From positions 1 through 8,177 of the forward strand of contig NVVO01000003.1 in the NCBI GenBank assembly GCA_002733385.1: a stretch of DNA of 8,177 nucleotides, read 5' to 3'. Under the pieces are notes generated by a model, which did not search any database, was not told the DNA's origin, and saw only the letters and a list, made by a program, of their open reading frames with translations. This document shows positions 1-6,282 of this stretch, piece after piece. Source of the DNA: Robiginitomaculum sp. (GTDB taxonomy: Bacteria > Pseudomonadota > Alphaproteobacteria > Caulobacterales > Maricaulaceae). How positions within the stretch are numbered: position 1 is the stretch's first letter; the number at the start of each line of letters is the position of its first letter. The position numbers and the translations under genes are program-made.

Positions 1-22
1 ATACCAACAATTAATAGGAAAT

Positions 23-379
23 ATGATGCCATCACTACTAAAGTTATTCTTACCTGCATTGCTTGCAGTAATTACCACCAGTACGGCAACAGCCAGCCAA
101 GCAACAGAGCTTACCTTAACGACAGACCAAGGTTTTGAGCTTAAGGTTGATTATTATGAACCCGAAAACCTGAAGAAAGAGCCGTACTTTTATTGCATCA
201 ATGCAACATTAACCGCACTATGTATAACGACATAGGTAGAGACCTCAGTCTACGCGGTATGCATGCACTAAGCTTAGATTTTCGAGGGTTTGGTGAAAGT
301 ATTGACGAAGATACTGATATTAAAAAATATGGAAGAAATGCATTGAGGACTTATTTTAAGTGTCCGTCTTCATATAAAA
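23..379 (+). pseudogene. Broken exported alpha/beta hydrolase (5' remnant)
   Basis: This is the N-terminal third of a serine hydrolase of the alpha/beta fold (dienelactone-hydrolase or lipase-like). The start is ATG 23 or, better spaced from the AGGAA at 16-20, ATG 26. A signal peptide follows (residues MPSLLKLFLPALLAVITTS, then an ATA-SQA cleavage region), so the product was probably exported. The frame from 23 runs to about 182, where the frame changes. The +1-phase frame then reads VLLLHQCNINRTMYNDIG and ALSLDFRGFGES, the strand and loop typical of this family around the oxyanion site. Restoring one base near 183-184 would give E-P-V-L-L-L-H-Q-C. About 115 codons remain of a usual 280-320. 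The Ser nucleophile and His/Asp region is absent because the IS3 element begins at 380. No continuation is seen on its far side at 1845. The product should be non-functional. The frameshift could be a sequencing error, but the truncation is not. Confidence 0.8.
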
Positions 380-414
380 TGGCACAGATTTAAGTCTGCA
401 CTAAGAGAGAGTTT
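380..414 (+). repeat. IS3 element left terminal inverted repeat
   Basis: Thirty-five bases match the reverse complement of 1810-1844 at 32 positions. The mismatches are at 393, 399 and 400. Positions 391-393 within it supply the stop codon that ends the truncated hydrolase frame. Confidence 0.9.
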
Positions 415-435
415 GCTCACCTTTGTTGATTGATA

Positions 436-1416
436 CTAAGCTACGGCTTTACGGTATTGCAAGCGCCGATGTTCGATAGTTTGTTTTTTGATCCTTTCTC
501 TTTTGTTTAAGATTGATTGTCCACGTCCGAAGTATACGTCTGCAGGCGTGAGATTGTTGATGCTCTCGTGGTATCGCTCGTGATTGTAGTGCTCCACAAA
601 GCTTTCGATCTGTCGTTCAAGATCACCGGGCAGGAAGTAGTGTTCCAGCAATATCCGGTTCTTGAGCGTTTGATGCCAGCGTTCGATCTTGCCCTGTGTC
701 TGTGGATGATAGGGCGCACCGCGCACATGGCTCATGCTTTGATCTTTGATGTAATCGGCTAGCTCGGCGGATATATAACTGGCGCCATTGTCAGACAATA
801 ATCTTGGTTTGTGAACCACATGTACTTGATCACAGCCTGATGCCTGCAGCGCCATATCCAGAGTTTCTGTCACGTCGCTTGTCTTCATGGTCGTGCAGAG
901 TTTCCACGCAATAATATAGCGTGAGTAATCATCCAAGATGGTGGAGAGATACATCCAACCCCAACCAATGATCTTCAGATAAGTGAAGTCCGTCTGCCAC
1001 ATTTGATTTATGGCCGTCGTCTTATCTTTGAACTCACTGGCTGCCTTCATGACGATAAAGGCAGGGCTCGTAATCAGATCATGTGCCTTTAACAAGCGGT
1101 ATACCGAACTTTCCGACACAAAGTAGCTCTTCGTGTCCGTGAAGGTTACAGCTAACTCACGCGGACTAAGTTCAGGTCTCTCCAGTGCCAATGTAATAAG
1201 CTTCACTCTAACTTTATCGGGAATACGGTTCCATACACGTGCAGGCATTGGGGCCTTATCTTTAAGAGCTTTGTCACCTCCAAGACGATGCCGGTCATAC
1301 CAACGATAAAAGGTTCGCCGTGGTACGCCCAGCATATCTAAAGTTTGCTTGGCGGGTAAGTGTGAACGCTCAACTATGCGGATGATCTCTAGCTTCTCTG
1401 TTGCAGGGTATCTCAT
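436..1416 (-). CDS. IS3-family transposase OrfB (DDE integrase domain)
   Basis: This 326-residue protein holds the catalytic half of the IS3 transposase. Residues 1-60 form a helix-turn-helix-like segment (LEIIRIVERSHLPAKQTLDM, then RRTFYRWYDRH). A second small helical region (HTH_21-like) ends in SSVYRLLKAHDLI. The retroviral-type integrase core follows. Its first Asp is in WQTDFTYLK, the second in LLSDNGASY, and the Glu in QGKIERWHQ, at the expected spacing for a D,D(35)E triad. The C-terminal HYNHERYHESINNLTPADV is the family signature. The ATG at 1416 overlaps the orfA stop as ATGA. OrfB can therefore be made by coupling, or as an OrfAB fusion through frameshifting. Full length, with all catalytic residues visible. 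Confidence 0.95.
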   Translation of the reverse strand: MRYPATEKLEIIRIVERSHLPAKQTLDMLGVPRRTFYRWYDRHRLGGDKALKDKAPMPARVWNRIPDKVRVKLITLALERPELSPRELAVTFTDTKSYFVSESSVYRLLKAHDLITSPAFIVMKAASEFKDKTTAINQMWQTDFTYLKIIGWGWMYLSTILDDYSRYIIAWKLCTTMKTSDVTETLDMALQASGCDQVHVVHKPRLLSDNGASYISAELADYIKDQSMSHVRGAPYHPQTQGKIERWHQTLKNRILLEHYFLPGDLERQIESFVEHYNHERYHESINNLTPADVYFGRGQSILNKRERIKKQTIEHRRLQYRKAVA

Positions 1417-1784
1417 ACGTCTTCGCCCCCATCCCCGATCATGCTTTTTTTAAGAAGTCTGAGTTCCAAAGTTTGTTCGGCAACGACTTCCTTTAGCTCG
1501 CGGGCTTCCTTGCGCAGATGCGTGACTTCGCTGCTATTGGCTTGGCGAACAATGTCGCCCGCTAAGCGCTTCTTGCCAGCCTCCATAAAGTCCTTCGACC
1601 ATTTGTAGTAAATACCCTGCGAGATACCTTCACGACGGCACAGCTCTGCAATGCTATCCTCGCCGCGTAAGCCGTCCAGCACGATGCGTATCTTCTCCTC
1701 GGCACTGTATTGGCGGCGGGTCTTGCGTTTGATGTCTTTAATGATGCGTTCCGAGGAACGCCCTGTATGTTTCTGTCTCATCAT
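1413..1784 (-). CDS. IS3-family transposase OrfA (DNA-binding)
   Basis: This 123-residue protein is the DNA-binding subunit that recognises the element's ends. Residues 20-70 form the helix-turn-helix of the HTH_8/HTH_Tnp_1 type (RRQYSAEEKIRIVLDG, ISQGIYYKWSKDFMEAGKKR). A C-terminal leucine-rich coiled coil follows (THLRKEARELKEVVAEQTLE), of the kind used for multimerisation. AGGAG lies 4 bases upstream of ATG 1784 and 7 upstream of ATG 1781, so either start works. The second gives better spacing and removes one Met. The stop overlaps the orfB start by 4 bases. Confidence 0.93.
   Translation of the reverse strand: MMRQKHTGRSSERIIKDIKRKTRRQYSAEEKIRIVLDGLRGEDSIAELCRREGISQGIYYKWSKDFMEAGKKRLAGDIVRQANSSEVTHLRKEARELKEVVAEQTLELRLLKKSMIGDGGEDV
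1444..1451 (-). other. Candidate -1 programmed frameshift run in orfA
   Basis: On the - strand this reads seven A then G, near the end of orfA (codons CTT AAA AAA AGC). Slipping back one base here leads into an open frame (K-H-D-R-G-W-G-R-R-R) that joins orfB at its Met with no stop. This is the arrangement used by IS3 elements to make the OrfAB transposase. The P-site match is imperfect (T precedes the A run), so efficiency is unknown. Confidence 0.6.
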
Positions 1785-1809
1785 TTACTCCTAAGATGAT
1801 GATGAACAA

Positions 1810-1844
1810 AAACTCTCTCTTAGCACAGACCTAAATCTGTGCCA
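1810..1844 (-). repeat. IS3 element right terminal inverted repeat
   Basis: This is the partner of 380-414. It contains its own perfect hairpin, GCACAGA/TCTGTGC with a 6-base loop (1823-1842). The left end keeps this only in degraded form, because two of the three mismatches fall in the arm. It lies just upstream of orfA. Confidence 0.88.
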
Positions 1845-1973
1845 TAGGCGCTGACGTCAGACAGTCTGCCTCTCGCAAACTGATTCGCTCCCCACACATA
1901 AATCGTAGGCATATGTTCGAGTTAACAAAAGTACGGACAGGTATAAAACTTGTAAACAAATGGTTAATACCGC

Positions 1974-2002
1974 TTCACAAATCAAATTGAATGCACTATA
2001 CT
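1974..2002 (+). promoter_or_regulatory. Sigma70-type promoter of the membrane regulator
   Basis: TTCACA (1974-1979, 5 of 6 to consensus) and TATACT (1997-2002, 5 of 6) are separated by exactly 17 bases. Transcription would begin near 2009, giving a short leader before ATG 2037. The AT-rich DNA upstream (1917-1972) has no other clear signal. Overlapping palindromes CTGACGTCAG (1851-1860) and CAGACAGTCTG (1858-1868) lie far upstream, next to the IS end. Confidence 0.65.
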
Positions 2003-2022
2003 CATCCCTAGTGGGAGTTTGG

Positions 2023-2031
2023 ATGGCCTAA
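2023..2031 (+). promoter_or_regulatory. Possible two-codon leader ORF (Met-Ala-stop)
   Basis: ATG GCC TAA sits 5 bases after GGGAG (2013-2017), the best Shine-Dalgarno sequence in the leader. Five bases later comes ATG 2037 of the regulator, which has only a weak site of its own. Ribosomes could start here, stop at once and re-initiate. This is purely positional evidence and may be chance. Confidence 0.3.
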
Positions 2032-2036
2032 TAAAT

Positions 2037-3635
2037 ATGAACCGCAGTGTTCAAAAAATAGTAGATCAAGTTTACGTTTCTGGTTGTTTGGGCAAAAGCA
2101 AGAGACAGCGAGATTTACTCACATACCTCCTTAAGGAAAACCGTGCTGGACGTTTAGAAAAGATAAAAGAATACAATATCGCTGTAGACGTTTTGGGACG
2201 GGCGGCAAATTTTAATTCCGTTACCGATAGTATTGTTCGTGCGGAAATGCGCCGTCTACGTAATAATCTTTCACTGTTTAACGGTGGCTCTCAAGATATG
2301 CAATTAGAAATTCCTCGTGCGCATTACGAGGTGATTATTACAAACAGGGTCAGAGCCCAACCCTATTCACTCATAAAGTCCTACATCCAACCTATAGTGA
2401 TGGCCTCATCTGCTATGGCGCTCATTGCTTCACTAGCGCTTGTTAATAATCCACAGCAACAGAGTTTAGCCGTTGCCTCTGATTGCTCATCCACAGTTCC
2501 GAATGTTGACGTGGTTAACTCTGGCAGCTTATCAGACTTGCAACTATATGTCGACAAAATCATCCAGTCATCATTGTCACAATACTCAAACATCCAATTT
2601 GTTAATAACATCCAAGCCTGCACCGAAAGTGGCACTCCTTCGTTTACTTTGGATTATATGGTGTTTGAAAAAAATGATATGTATAGCGTTGCTCTAACAG
2701 CATATTACGAGCGACCATCACAGGTCGTAGGATTTGCCAATATGAACGGGATTATTACTGAACCAAACAACAAGGATGATCTATATTATTCAATAGTAAA
2801 GGCTGTAGGTGATTTTGCCAAGCCTTATGGGGAAATTCCTCAATACGCGGTAACTAAGAATTGGGCTGTAGAAGAAATTGCAAGTAATTATAAGTGCATA
2901 ATCGCCATGTATGATTCATACGTATCAGATTCAAGTGAAGACTATTCTAGGGCTCTCTCTTGCCTAACGAGATCATCTCAATCTAAGTTTGCGACTCTTG
3001 ATAACAAAGGAGGGTTAGCATTGAGCTATATAGTTCAGCACCGAAAAACCCGCAATAGCAGCACTGAAGATCCCATGTTGGAAGCTCAAAAACTTATCGA
3101 CAGTTCTGGTGATGAATGGATACAAAGTGCTGAAATGACCATGGCAAAGATATTATATGAAGTAGATCGTCCTGATTATAATGCAGAACGTCTTAAGGCC
3201 GTAATGAACATCGCAGAGAAAAACTACAGTGAAAATCCTCATATACTAATCATCGTAGCAGGTTATGCAGGCTTCAAGTTGGGCGATTGGGAGCGTGCAA
3301 TACATCTGTCTACCCAAATTCTTCTTATTCATAGCGAGACTGATGATTCTGTGTTTTCAGTTAGAGCGGCATTCGAATTAGTGAAAAGTCAATCAGATGT
3401 CGATTTGTCCGTTTGTTTATTGGCTTACTCTGAAAATTCGTTGTTTTCAAATTTACTCGTTAATAGCTGTGCTCGCCGCGTACAAAATGTTGAGTGGATT
3501 AAAAGAACTGATGATAACCTAATTAGGTTGGGCTACTCCAATACTGATAAGAGGGTAAACTATATCCAATCGCGACAATATGCTCAAAAATTTTCTGATG
3601 CATTTGTTTCTTCAGTACAGCTATCCGTAAACTAA
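2037..3635 (+). CDS. Membrane-anchored winged-helix-like regulator with helical-repeat exported domain
   Basis: 532 residues from ATG 2037. A TTG at 2019 would add six residues but lies only about 10 bases from the predicted transcript start, so I reject it. Residues 1-103 match the N-terminal domain found on many Acidobacteria and alphaproteobacterial membrane proteins (often labelled TolB-N or adenylate-cyclase-like). Its hallmarks are KRQRDLLTYLL, GRLEKIKEYNIAVDVLGR and TDSIVRAEMRRLRNNL, then IPRAHYEVI. It is thought to be a winged-helix DNA-binding fold. One membrane helix follows at about 117-137 (IQPIVMASSAMALIASLALV). The remaining 390 residues would lie in the periplasm. They include alpha-helical, TPR-like repeats (around 396-430, NPHILIIVAGYAGFKLGDWE) and several Cys. 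The layout is like ToxR/CadC one-component sensors: DNA binding inside, sensing outside. The ligand is unknown. It probably controls the genes just downstream. Confidence 0.75.
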   Translation: MNRSVQKIVDQVYVSGCLGKSKRQRDLLTYLLKENRAGRLEKIKEYNIAVDVLGRAANFNSVTDSIVRAEMRRLRNNLSLFNGGSQDMQLEIPRAHYEVIITNRVRAQPYSLIKSYIQPIVMASSAMALIASLALVNNPQQQSLAVASDCSSTVPNVDVVNSGSLSDLQLYVDKIIQSSLSQYSNIQFVNNIQACTESGTPSFTLDYMVFEKNDMYSVALTAYYERPSQVVGFANMNGIITEPNNKDDLYYSIVKAVGDFAKPYGEIPQYAVTKNWAVEEIASNYKCIIAMYDSYVSDSSEDYSRALSCLTRSSQSKFATLDNKGGLALSYIVQHRKTRNSSTEDPMLEAQKLIDSSGDEWIQSAEMTMAKILYEVDRPDYNAERLKAVMNIAEKNYSENPHILIIVAGYAGFKLGDWERAIHLSTQILLIHSETDDSVFSVRAAFELVKSQSDVDLSVCLLAYSENSLFSNLLVNSCARRVQNVEWIKRTDDNLIRLGYSNTDKRVNYIQSRQYAQKFSDAFVSSVQLSVN

Positions 3636-3662
3636 CTTCATAAATAATTAACTACGTTCCCC

Positions 3663-3695
3663 TATGGTAAGATTGTTAACCTAAACTTTACCATA
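3663..3695 (+). promoter_or_regulatory. Inverted repeat upstream of the small secreted protein gene
   Basis: TATGGTAA (3663-3670) and TTACCATA (3688-3695) form a perfect 8-bp inverted repeat with 17 bases between, centred on GTTAAC (3675-3680). The right arm runs directly into the Shine-Dalgarno AAAGGAG (3695-3701). It could be an operator for the upstream regulator, or an mRNA hairpin affecting ribosome access. TGGTAAGAT (3665-3673) also fits an extended -10 element, so a promoter may overlap it. There is no T run, so it is not an intrinsic terminator. Confidence 0.5.
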
Positions 3696-3707
3696 AAGGA
3701 GTGTATT

Positions 3708-3959
3708 ATGAGAAAATTATTAGCATCAACCGCAATGTGCTTGGTCTTTGCATCAGGACTACATGGCATCGCTAACGCCAGTGAGCCTACTGCTTCCGTT
3801 GTTTATGAAAACGCTAGTACAGAAATACGTGCATCAGCCGTAGCACCAGATTTATTTCGCGGGGACTTTCAAAAACTAGCCCTTACCTCAACCCCAGATG
3901 GGATGTACTCTGGTTGGGGTTCAAGAAAAATGGCTTCAGTTATATTGGAAAGGTATTAG
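3708..3959 (+). CDS. Small secreted protein of unknown function
   Basis: 83 residues behind a strong Shine-Dalgarno site (AAAGGAG, 6 bases before ATG). A clear Sec signal peptide comes first: positive MRK, a hydrophobic stretch to about residue 20, and cleavage after ANA (22-24). This leaves a mature chain of about 59 residues beginning SEPTAS. The mature part has no Cys, is mostly polar and ends in an aromatic, basic tail (MYSGWGSRKMASVILERY). The Cys at residue 11 is not in a proper lipobox, so a lipoprotein is unlikely. I do not recognise the family. It lies 72 bases after the membrane regulator and 30 bases before the DUF6902-like gene, probably in one operon with the latter. Small proteins next to DUF6902 genes are something I recall from related genomes, but I cannot confirm homology. 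Its role could be signal, toxin, surface peptide or chaperone substrate. Confidence 0.7.
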   Translation: MRKLLASTAMCLVFASGLHGIANASEPTASVVYENASTEIRASAVAPDLFRGDFQKLALTSTPDGMYSGWGSRKMASVILERY

Positions 3960-3989
3960 GATAATTCTCACATATAGGATTTAACACCT

Positions 3990-5048
3990 ATGTTCTTATC
4001 AACTGACACTATTAGTTCCTTTGCCGTTAAAAGGAACGATAAGACAAGTTTTGCCTACCTCAAAGAGAATGGTGAATTGCTTTCAATCGCCGCTAGCTCT
4101 GGCTTGTTGCTGGAGCCTGCGGCACTTGAACATTATCGTAGTTTCTACGCAACCGCCCTCGAAACCTGTAAGTTTTTCCCGCAATATTTTAGATTTATCC
4201 TCAGTATTATCTTGGACCTGGAAGACCTTGGCTATCCGGGAAATACAGGAACACACATTTGTGACTTTGTGCGGTCACAAGGATACCTTGATTTTGAGAC
4301 TACTGATTTAAGGCGTTTGGAAATACTTATCCTACTTGCCCGGCGTAGTACTGATGGTGCTATCGAGCGCAAGTACCGAAAACAAATCATAGAAAATGTC
4401 GATAAGTTTATAAGCAAACCAGATCATTTCGTAATATACAATAAGCCATTATTTTACGAACTTACTCATTTCATATTTTTTCTCACTAATTTTGGGGAAA
4501 ATATAATACCTCTCAAAAGCCCACTCATAGAATGCCTTACAAATGTGGGAATATTGGCACTTTTGGATGATGATGTAGATTTGCTAGCTGAAACCTGTAT
4601 ATGTTTCAAGTTTCTTGGCAAAAAACCACCTGCATTTTGGGAACACTATGTGGAAGAATCACTTAGCAAAGTTACGGTAACATTTGACACCAGTGTTGCA
4701 TCGGCCATGAACAACGCAACTGATGAATATCATGCGTACTTTATGATGAATTGGTTGCTAGCTCTGCGTAAGCTTCCTACCTTTACAGAACGGTTTAATG
4801 GCCGTACGCCATATTTTTCTTTACCGCAAAACAAGCCAACTACACTTTCTGTATTATCTAACAAGCTTTACAAAACGCAAATTGCAAAAACTATTTCCAC
4901 ACAAGAATGTGTTGAATCATTGGTGAACTTATCTGAAACTAATCGAAGGCTTTTAATAAACACACTCGATTCAACGCCCCAAACTGCGACACTTTTATCA
5001 AAATATTCACAAGGCTTATTTAACAATAAGTCTTTGTCAATTGTCTAA
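3990..5048 (+). CDS. DUF6902-like protein of unknown function
   Basis: 352 residues with no signal peptide or convincing membrane helix, so probably cytoplasmic. The start ATG has AGGA about 10 bases upstream and a gap of 30 bases from the preceding gene. Segments I recognise from DUF6902 proteins are FAYLKENGELLSI (21-33), FFPQYFRFILSIILDLED (62-79), ARRS (117-120), YELTHFIFFLTNFGE (156-170), LLDDDVDLLAE (191-201) and DEYHAYFMMNW (245-255). The length fits that family. The ELTH...NFG and YH...NW segments resemble motifs of other alpha-helical proteins found near modified-peptide genes. That link is only an analogy. The protein is predicted all-helical; His160 and His248 are candidate functional residues. 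The adjacent small secreted protein is a natural candidate partner or substrate. Function unknown; family call from memory. Confidence 0.72.
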   Translation: MFLSTDTISSFAVKRNDKTSFAYLKENGELLSIAASSGLLLEPAALEHYRSFYATALETCKFFPQYFRFILSIILDLEDLGYPGNTGTHICDFVRSQGYLDFETTDLRRLEILILLARRSTDGAIERKYRKQIIENVDKFISKPDHFVIYNKPLFYELTHFIFFLTNFGENIIPLKSPLIECLTNVGILALLDDDVDLLAETCICFKFLGKKPPAFWEHYVEESLSKVTVTFDTSVASAMNNATDEYHAYFMMNWLLALRKLPTFTERFNGRTPYFSLPQNKPTTLSVLSNKLYKTQIAKTISTQECVESLVNLSETNRRLLINTLDSTPQTATLLSKYSQGLFNNKSLSIV

Positions 5049-5076
5049 CAATTCCGATGACAGTAACTAAAATTAT

Positions 5077-5094
5077 GGGGCTGTCCTAGATAAC
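5077..5094 (+). repeat. IS1595 element left terminal inverted repeat
   Basis: GGGGCTGTCCTAGATAAC is identical to the reverse complement of 5778-5795. The last base overlaps the transposase stop codon (5094-5096). Confidence 0.93.
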
Positions 5095-5759
5095 TAGTTC
5101 AAATACTTCTTAACCCATTGAGTTAACAGTCTTTTTTGTGTCAGTGGGTCTGGGTTATTAAAACGCCACTCACATTCCTTTAAAAATAGACCGAAATGGG
5201 CCTTGGGTACACCGTTAAATTTCCTCATATGACGCTTAGCCTGGTTCCAGAAGTTTTCGATACCATTGATGTGATTATGCCCGTTGGCAAACAGTTTTGA
5301 ATGGTTGATCCGGTAGTGCTTGAACTCGGACGTATCGAGCACATTATAACCGCGCCAACAGTCCGTATAGACGATGCTATCTGGCACTACTTTACGCTGG
5401 ATAATCGGATATAAAGTCTTGGAAGAGGCATTCGGGATAATCTTGGTGTAGACCTTGCCACCTCGCTTTAACAGCCCAAATACGGGGACTTTACCGCCTG
5501 CACCGCGTCCGCGCTTACCTTTGCGTTTGCCGCCGAAATAGCTTTCATCCACTTCGATCTCGCCCGCGAAAACCTCTTGCTCTGCCTGCTCCAGCTCGTA
5601 GGCAATAATCTCTCGCAGACGATGGAAATAATACGCACCTGTACTCTTGTTCACACCGAGCAGACGCGAAGCACATCTGGCCGTGCTGCCAGACACAAAA
5701 TGCTCTATCAAACGAACCTGCTTAACCCAACTAATTCTACTCTTCCTCATATGCCCCAT
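5094..5759 (-). CDS. IS1595-family transposase (ISXO2-like)
   Basis: About 221 residues from ATG 5759, which has AGGTG 6 bases upstream. ATG 5750 (MRKSRIS) matches the usual family start, and GTG 5768 is also possible. The N-terminal part is a helix-turn-helix-like region (TARCASRLLGVNKSTGAYYF). The ISXO2 catalytic domain follows, with Asp in EVDESYFGGKRKGKRG, Asp in YTDCWRGYNV and Glu in GIENFWNQAKRH, the DDE set of the family. The C-terminal FNGVPKAHFGLFLKECEWRF is also typical. Full length and apparently intact. The stop codon touches the left inverted repeat. The zinc-ribbon domain that some IS1595 transposases carry at the N-terminus is absent, as in short ISXO2-like and IS1016-like forms. 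Confidence 0.93.
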   Translation of the reverse strand: MGHMRKSRISWVKQVRLIEHFVSGSTARCASRLLGVNKSTGAYYFHRLREIIAYELEQAEQEVFAGEIEVDESYFGGKRKGKRGRGAGGKVPVFGLLKRGGKVYTKIIPNASSKTLYPIIQRKVVPDSIVYTDCWRGYNVLDTSEFKHYRINHSKLFANGHNHINGIENFWNQAKRHMRKFNGVPKAHFGLFLKECEWRFNNPDPLTQKRLLTQWVKKYLN

Positions 5760-5777
5760 GTACAACACCTAATCAGC

Positions 5778-5795
5778 GTTATCTAGGACAGCCCC
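5778..5795 (-). repeat. IS1595 element right terminal inverted repeat
   Basis: This is the perfect 18-bp partner of 5077-5094. It also provides the last three codons (G-L-S) and the TAG stop of the small - strand gene that reads into the element. Confidence 0.93.
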
Positions 5796-6178
5796 TTAAA
5801 TATTTTGCTAAGGTCATTAAAAATTTGGTTGATTGTAGCCCCTAGTTCCGACGTATGATCCACTAAATTAATATGAATTTGAATGTCATATTTAGCATGT
5901 TTCAGTTTACCAACTAATTCGTTTACTTTTTTCTGTTCTCCGGTTGATGGCTGTGGATCATAAGCCAGTTCGTGTAGCCTAACCATTATATCAGTAACTA
6001 GATTAGAATACTTGACACATTTATCAATCAGTACATCGACCCACTTCAGATTAAAATTTGAAATCAAACGAGTGTTACTTGCTTGTAGATTAAGACTGCG
6101 AGAAATGAAATAACCTGCAAGCGCTAAAACAATTGGCGTTATTATCTGCGATAGCTTCACTAATAAATCTAAACTCAT
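5783..6178 (-). CDS. Small membrane-anchored protein, 3' end altered by IS
   Basis: 131 residues from ATG 6178, chosen because GAGGG lies 5 bases upstream. The frame is open to 6283 but that extension has no recognisable content. Residues 1-30 contain one membrane helix (LSQIITPIVLALAGYFISRSL). The rest is a polar helical region that could form a coiled coil (FNLKWVDVLIDKCVKYSNLV, EQKKVNELVGKLKHAKYDI, TINQIFNDLSKIF). This layout, a membrane anchor followed by a helical cytosolic tail, is seen in many small uncharacterised proteobacterial proteins; I do not recognise a family. The final G-L-S and stop come from the IS1595 end. If the element is removed without assuming a duplication, a stop follows almost at once (AAA TAA), so the native protein may be nearly complete. 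A longer original C-terminus cannot be excluded. Confidence 0.55.
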   Translation of the reverse strand: MSLDLLVKLSQIITPIVLALAGYFISRSLNLQASNTRLISNFNLKWVDVLIDKCVKYSNLVTDIMVRLHELAYDPQPSTGEQKKVNELVGKLKHAKYDIQIHINLVDHTSELGATINQIFNDLSKIFKGLS

Positions 6179-6282
6179 ATATACCCTCGGCTTTATTTTA
6201 GTTAAATGGCACGCACAATAACATAAAGAAAGCTTATTCACATAATCAGTAATGAGGATAAACCAGATATTCCTATTTTCCA

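Larger units (their letters stand above)
380..1844 (-). mobile_element. Complete IS3-family insertion sequence
   Basis: This 1465-bp element is bounded by 35-bp terminal inverted repeats that begin TGG and end CCA, as usual for IS3-family elements. It carries orfA (1413-1784) and orfB (436-1416) on the - strand, in the overlapping -1 arrangement typical of the family. Both frames are intact, so it may be active. The flanks (TATAAAA on the left, TAGGCGC on the right) share no 3-5 bp direct repeat, which the family normally leaves. An adjacent deletion or recombination after insertion is the likely reason. It truncates the hydrolase on its left. I do not assign the IS3 subgroup. Confidence 0.92.
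5077..5795 (-). mobile_element. Complete IS1595-family (ISXO2-like) insertion sequence
   Basis: 719 bp bounded by perfect 18-bp inverted repeats that begin GGGGCTGTCC. It carries one transposase gene on the - strand that nearly fills it. The 8-base flanks, AAAATTAT (left) and TTAAATAT (right), agree at 5 of 8 positions. They are therefore not the exact 8-bp duplication normal for the family: it has either decayed or been lost by rearrangement. It separates the DUF6902-like gene from the small membrane protein and ends inside the latter's reading frame. Confidence 0.92.

Noticed and set aside
517..762. 81-codon + strand frame inside the IS3 element
   Set aside because: It is antisense to the catalytic core of orfB, which has clear family motifs; it is a shadow frame.
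2019..2036. TTG 2019 start for the membrane regulator
   Set aside because: It would fall about 10 bases from the predicted transcript start, with GGGAG almost touching it; ATG 2037 also begins the conserved domain properly.
3708..3959. Lipoprotein reading of the small secreted protein
   Set aside because: The only Cys (residue 11) follows T-A-M, which is not a lipobox, and a good ANA cleavage site lies further on.
380..5795. Composite transposon carrying the three-gene cluster
   Set aside because: The two flanking elements belong to different families (IS3 and IS1595) with unrelated ends, so they cannot act as a pair.
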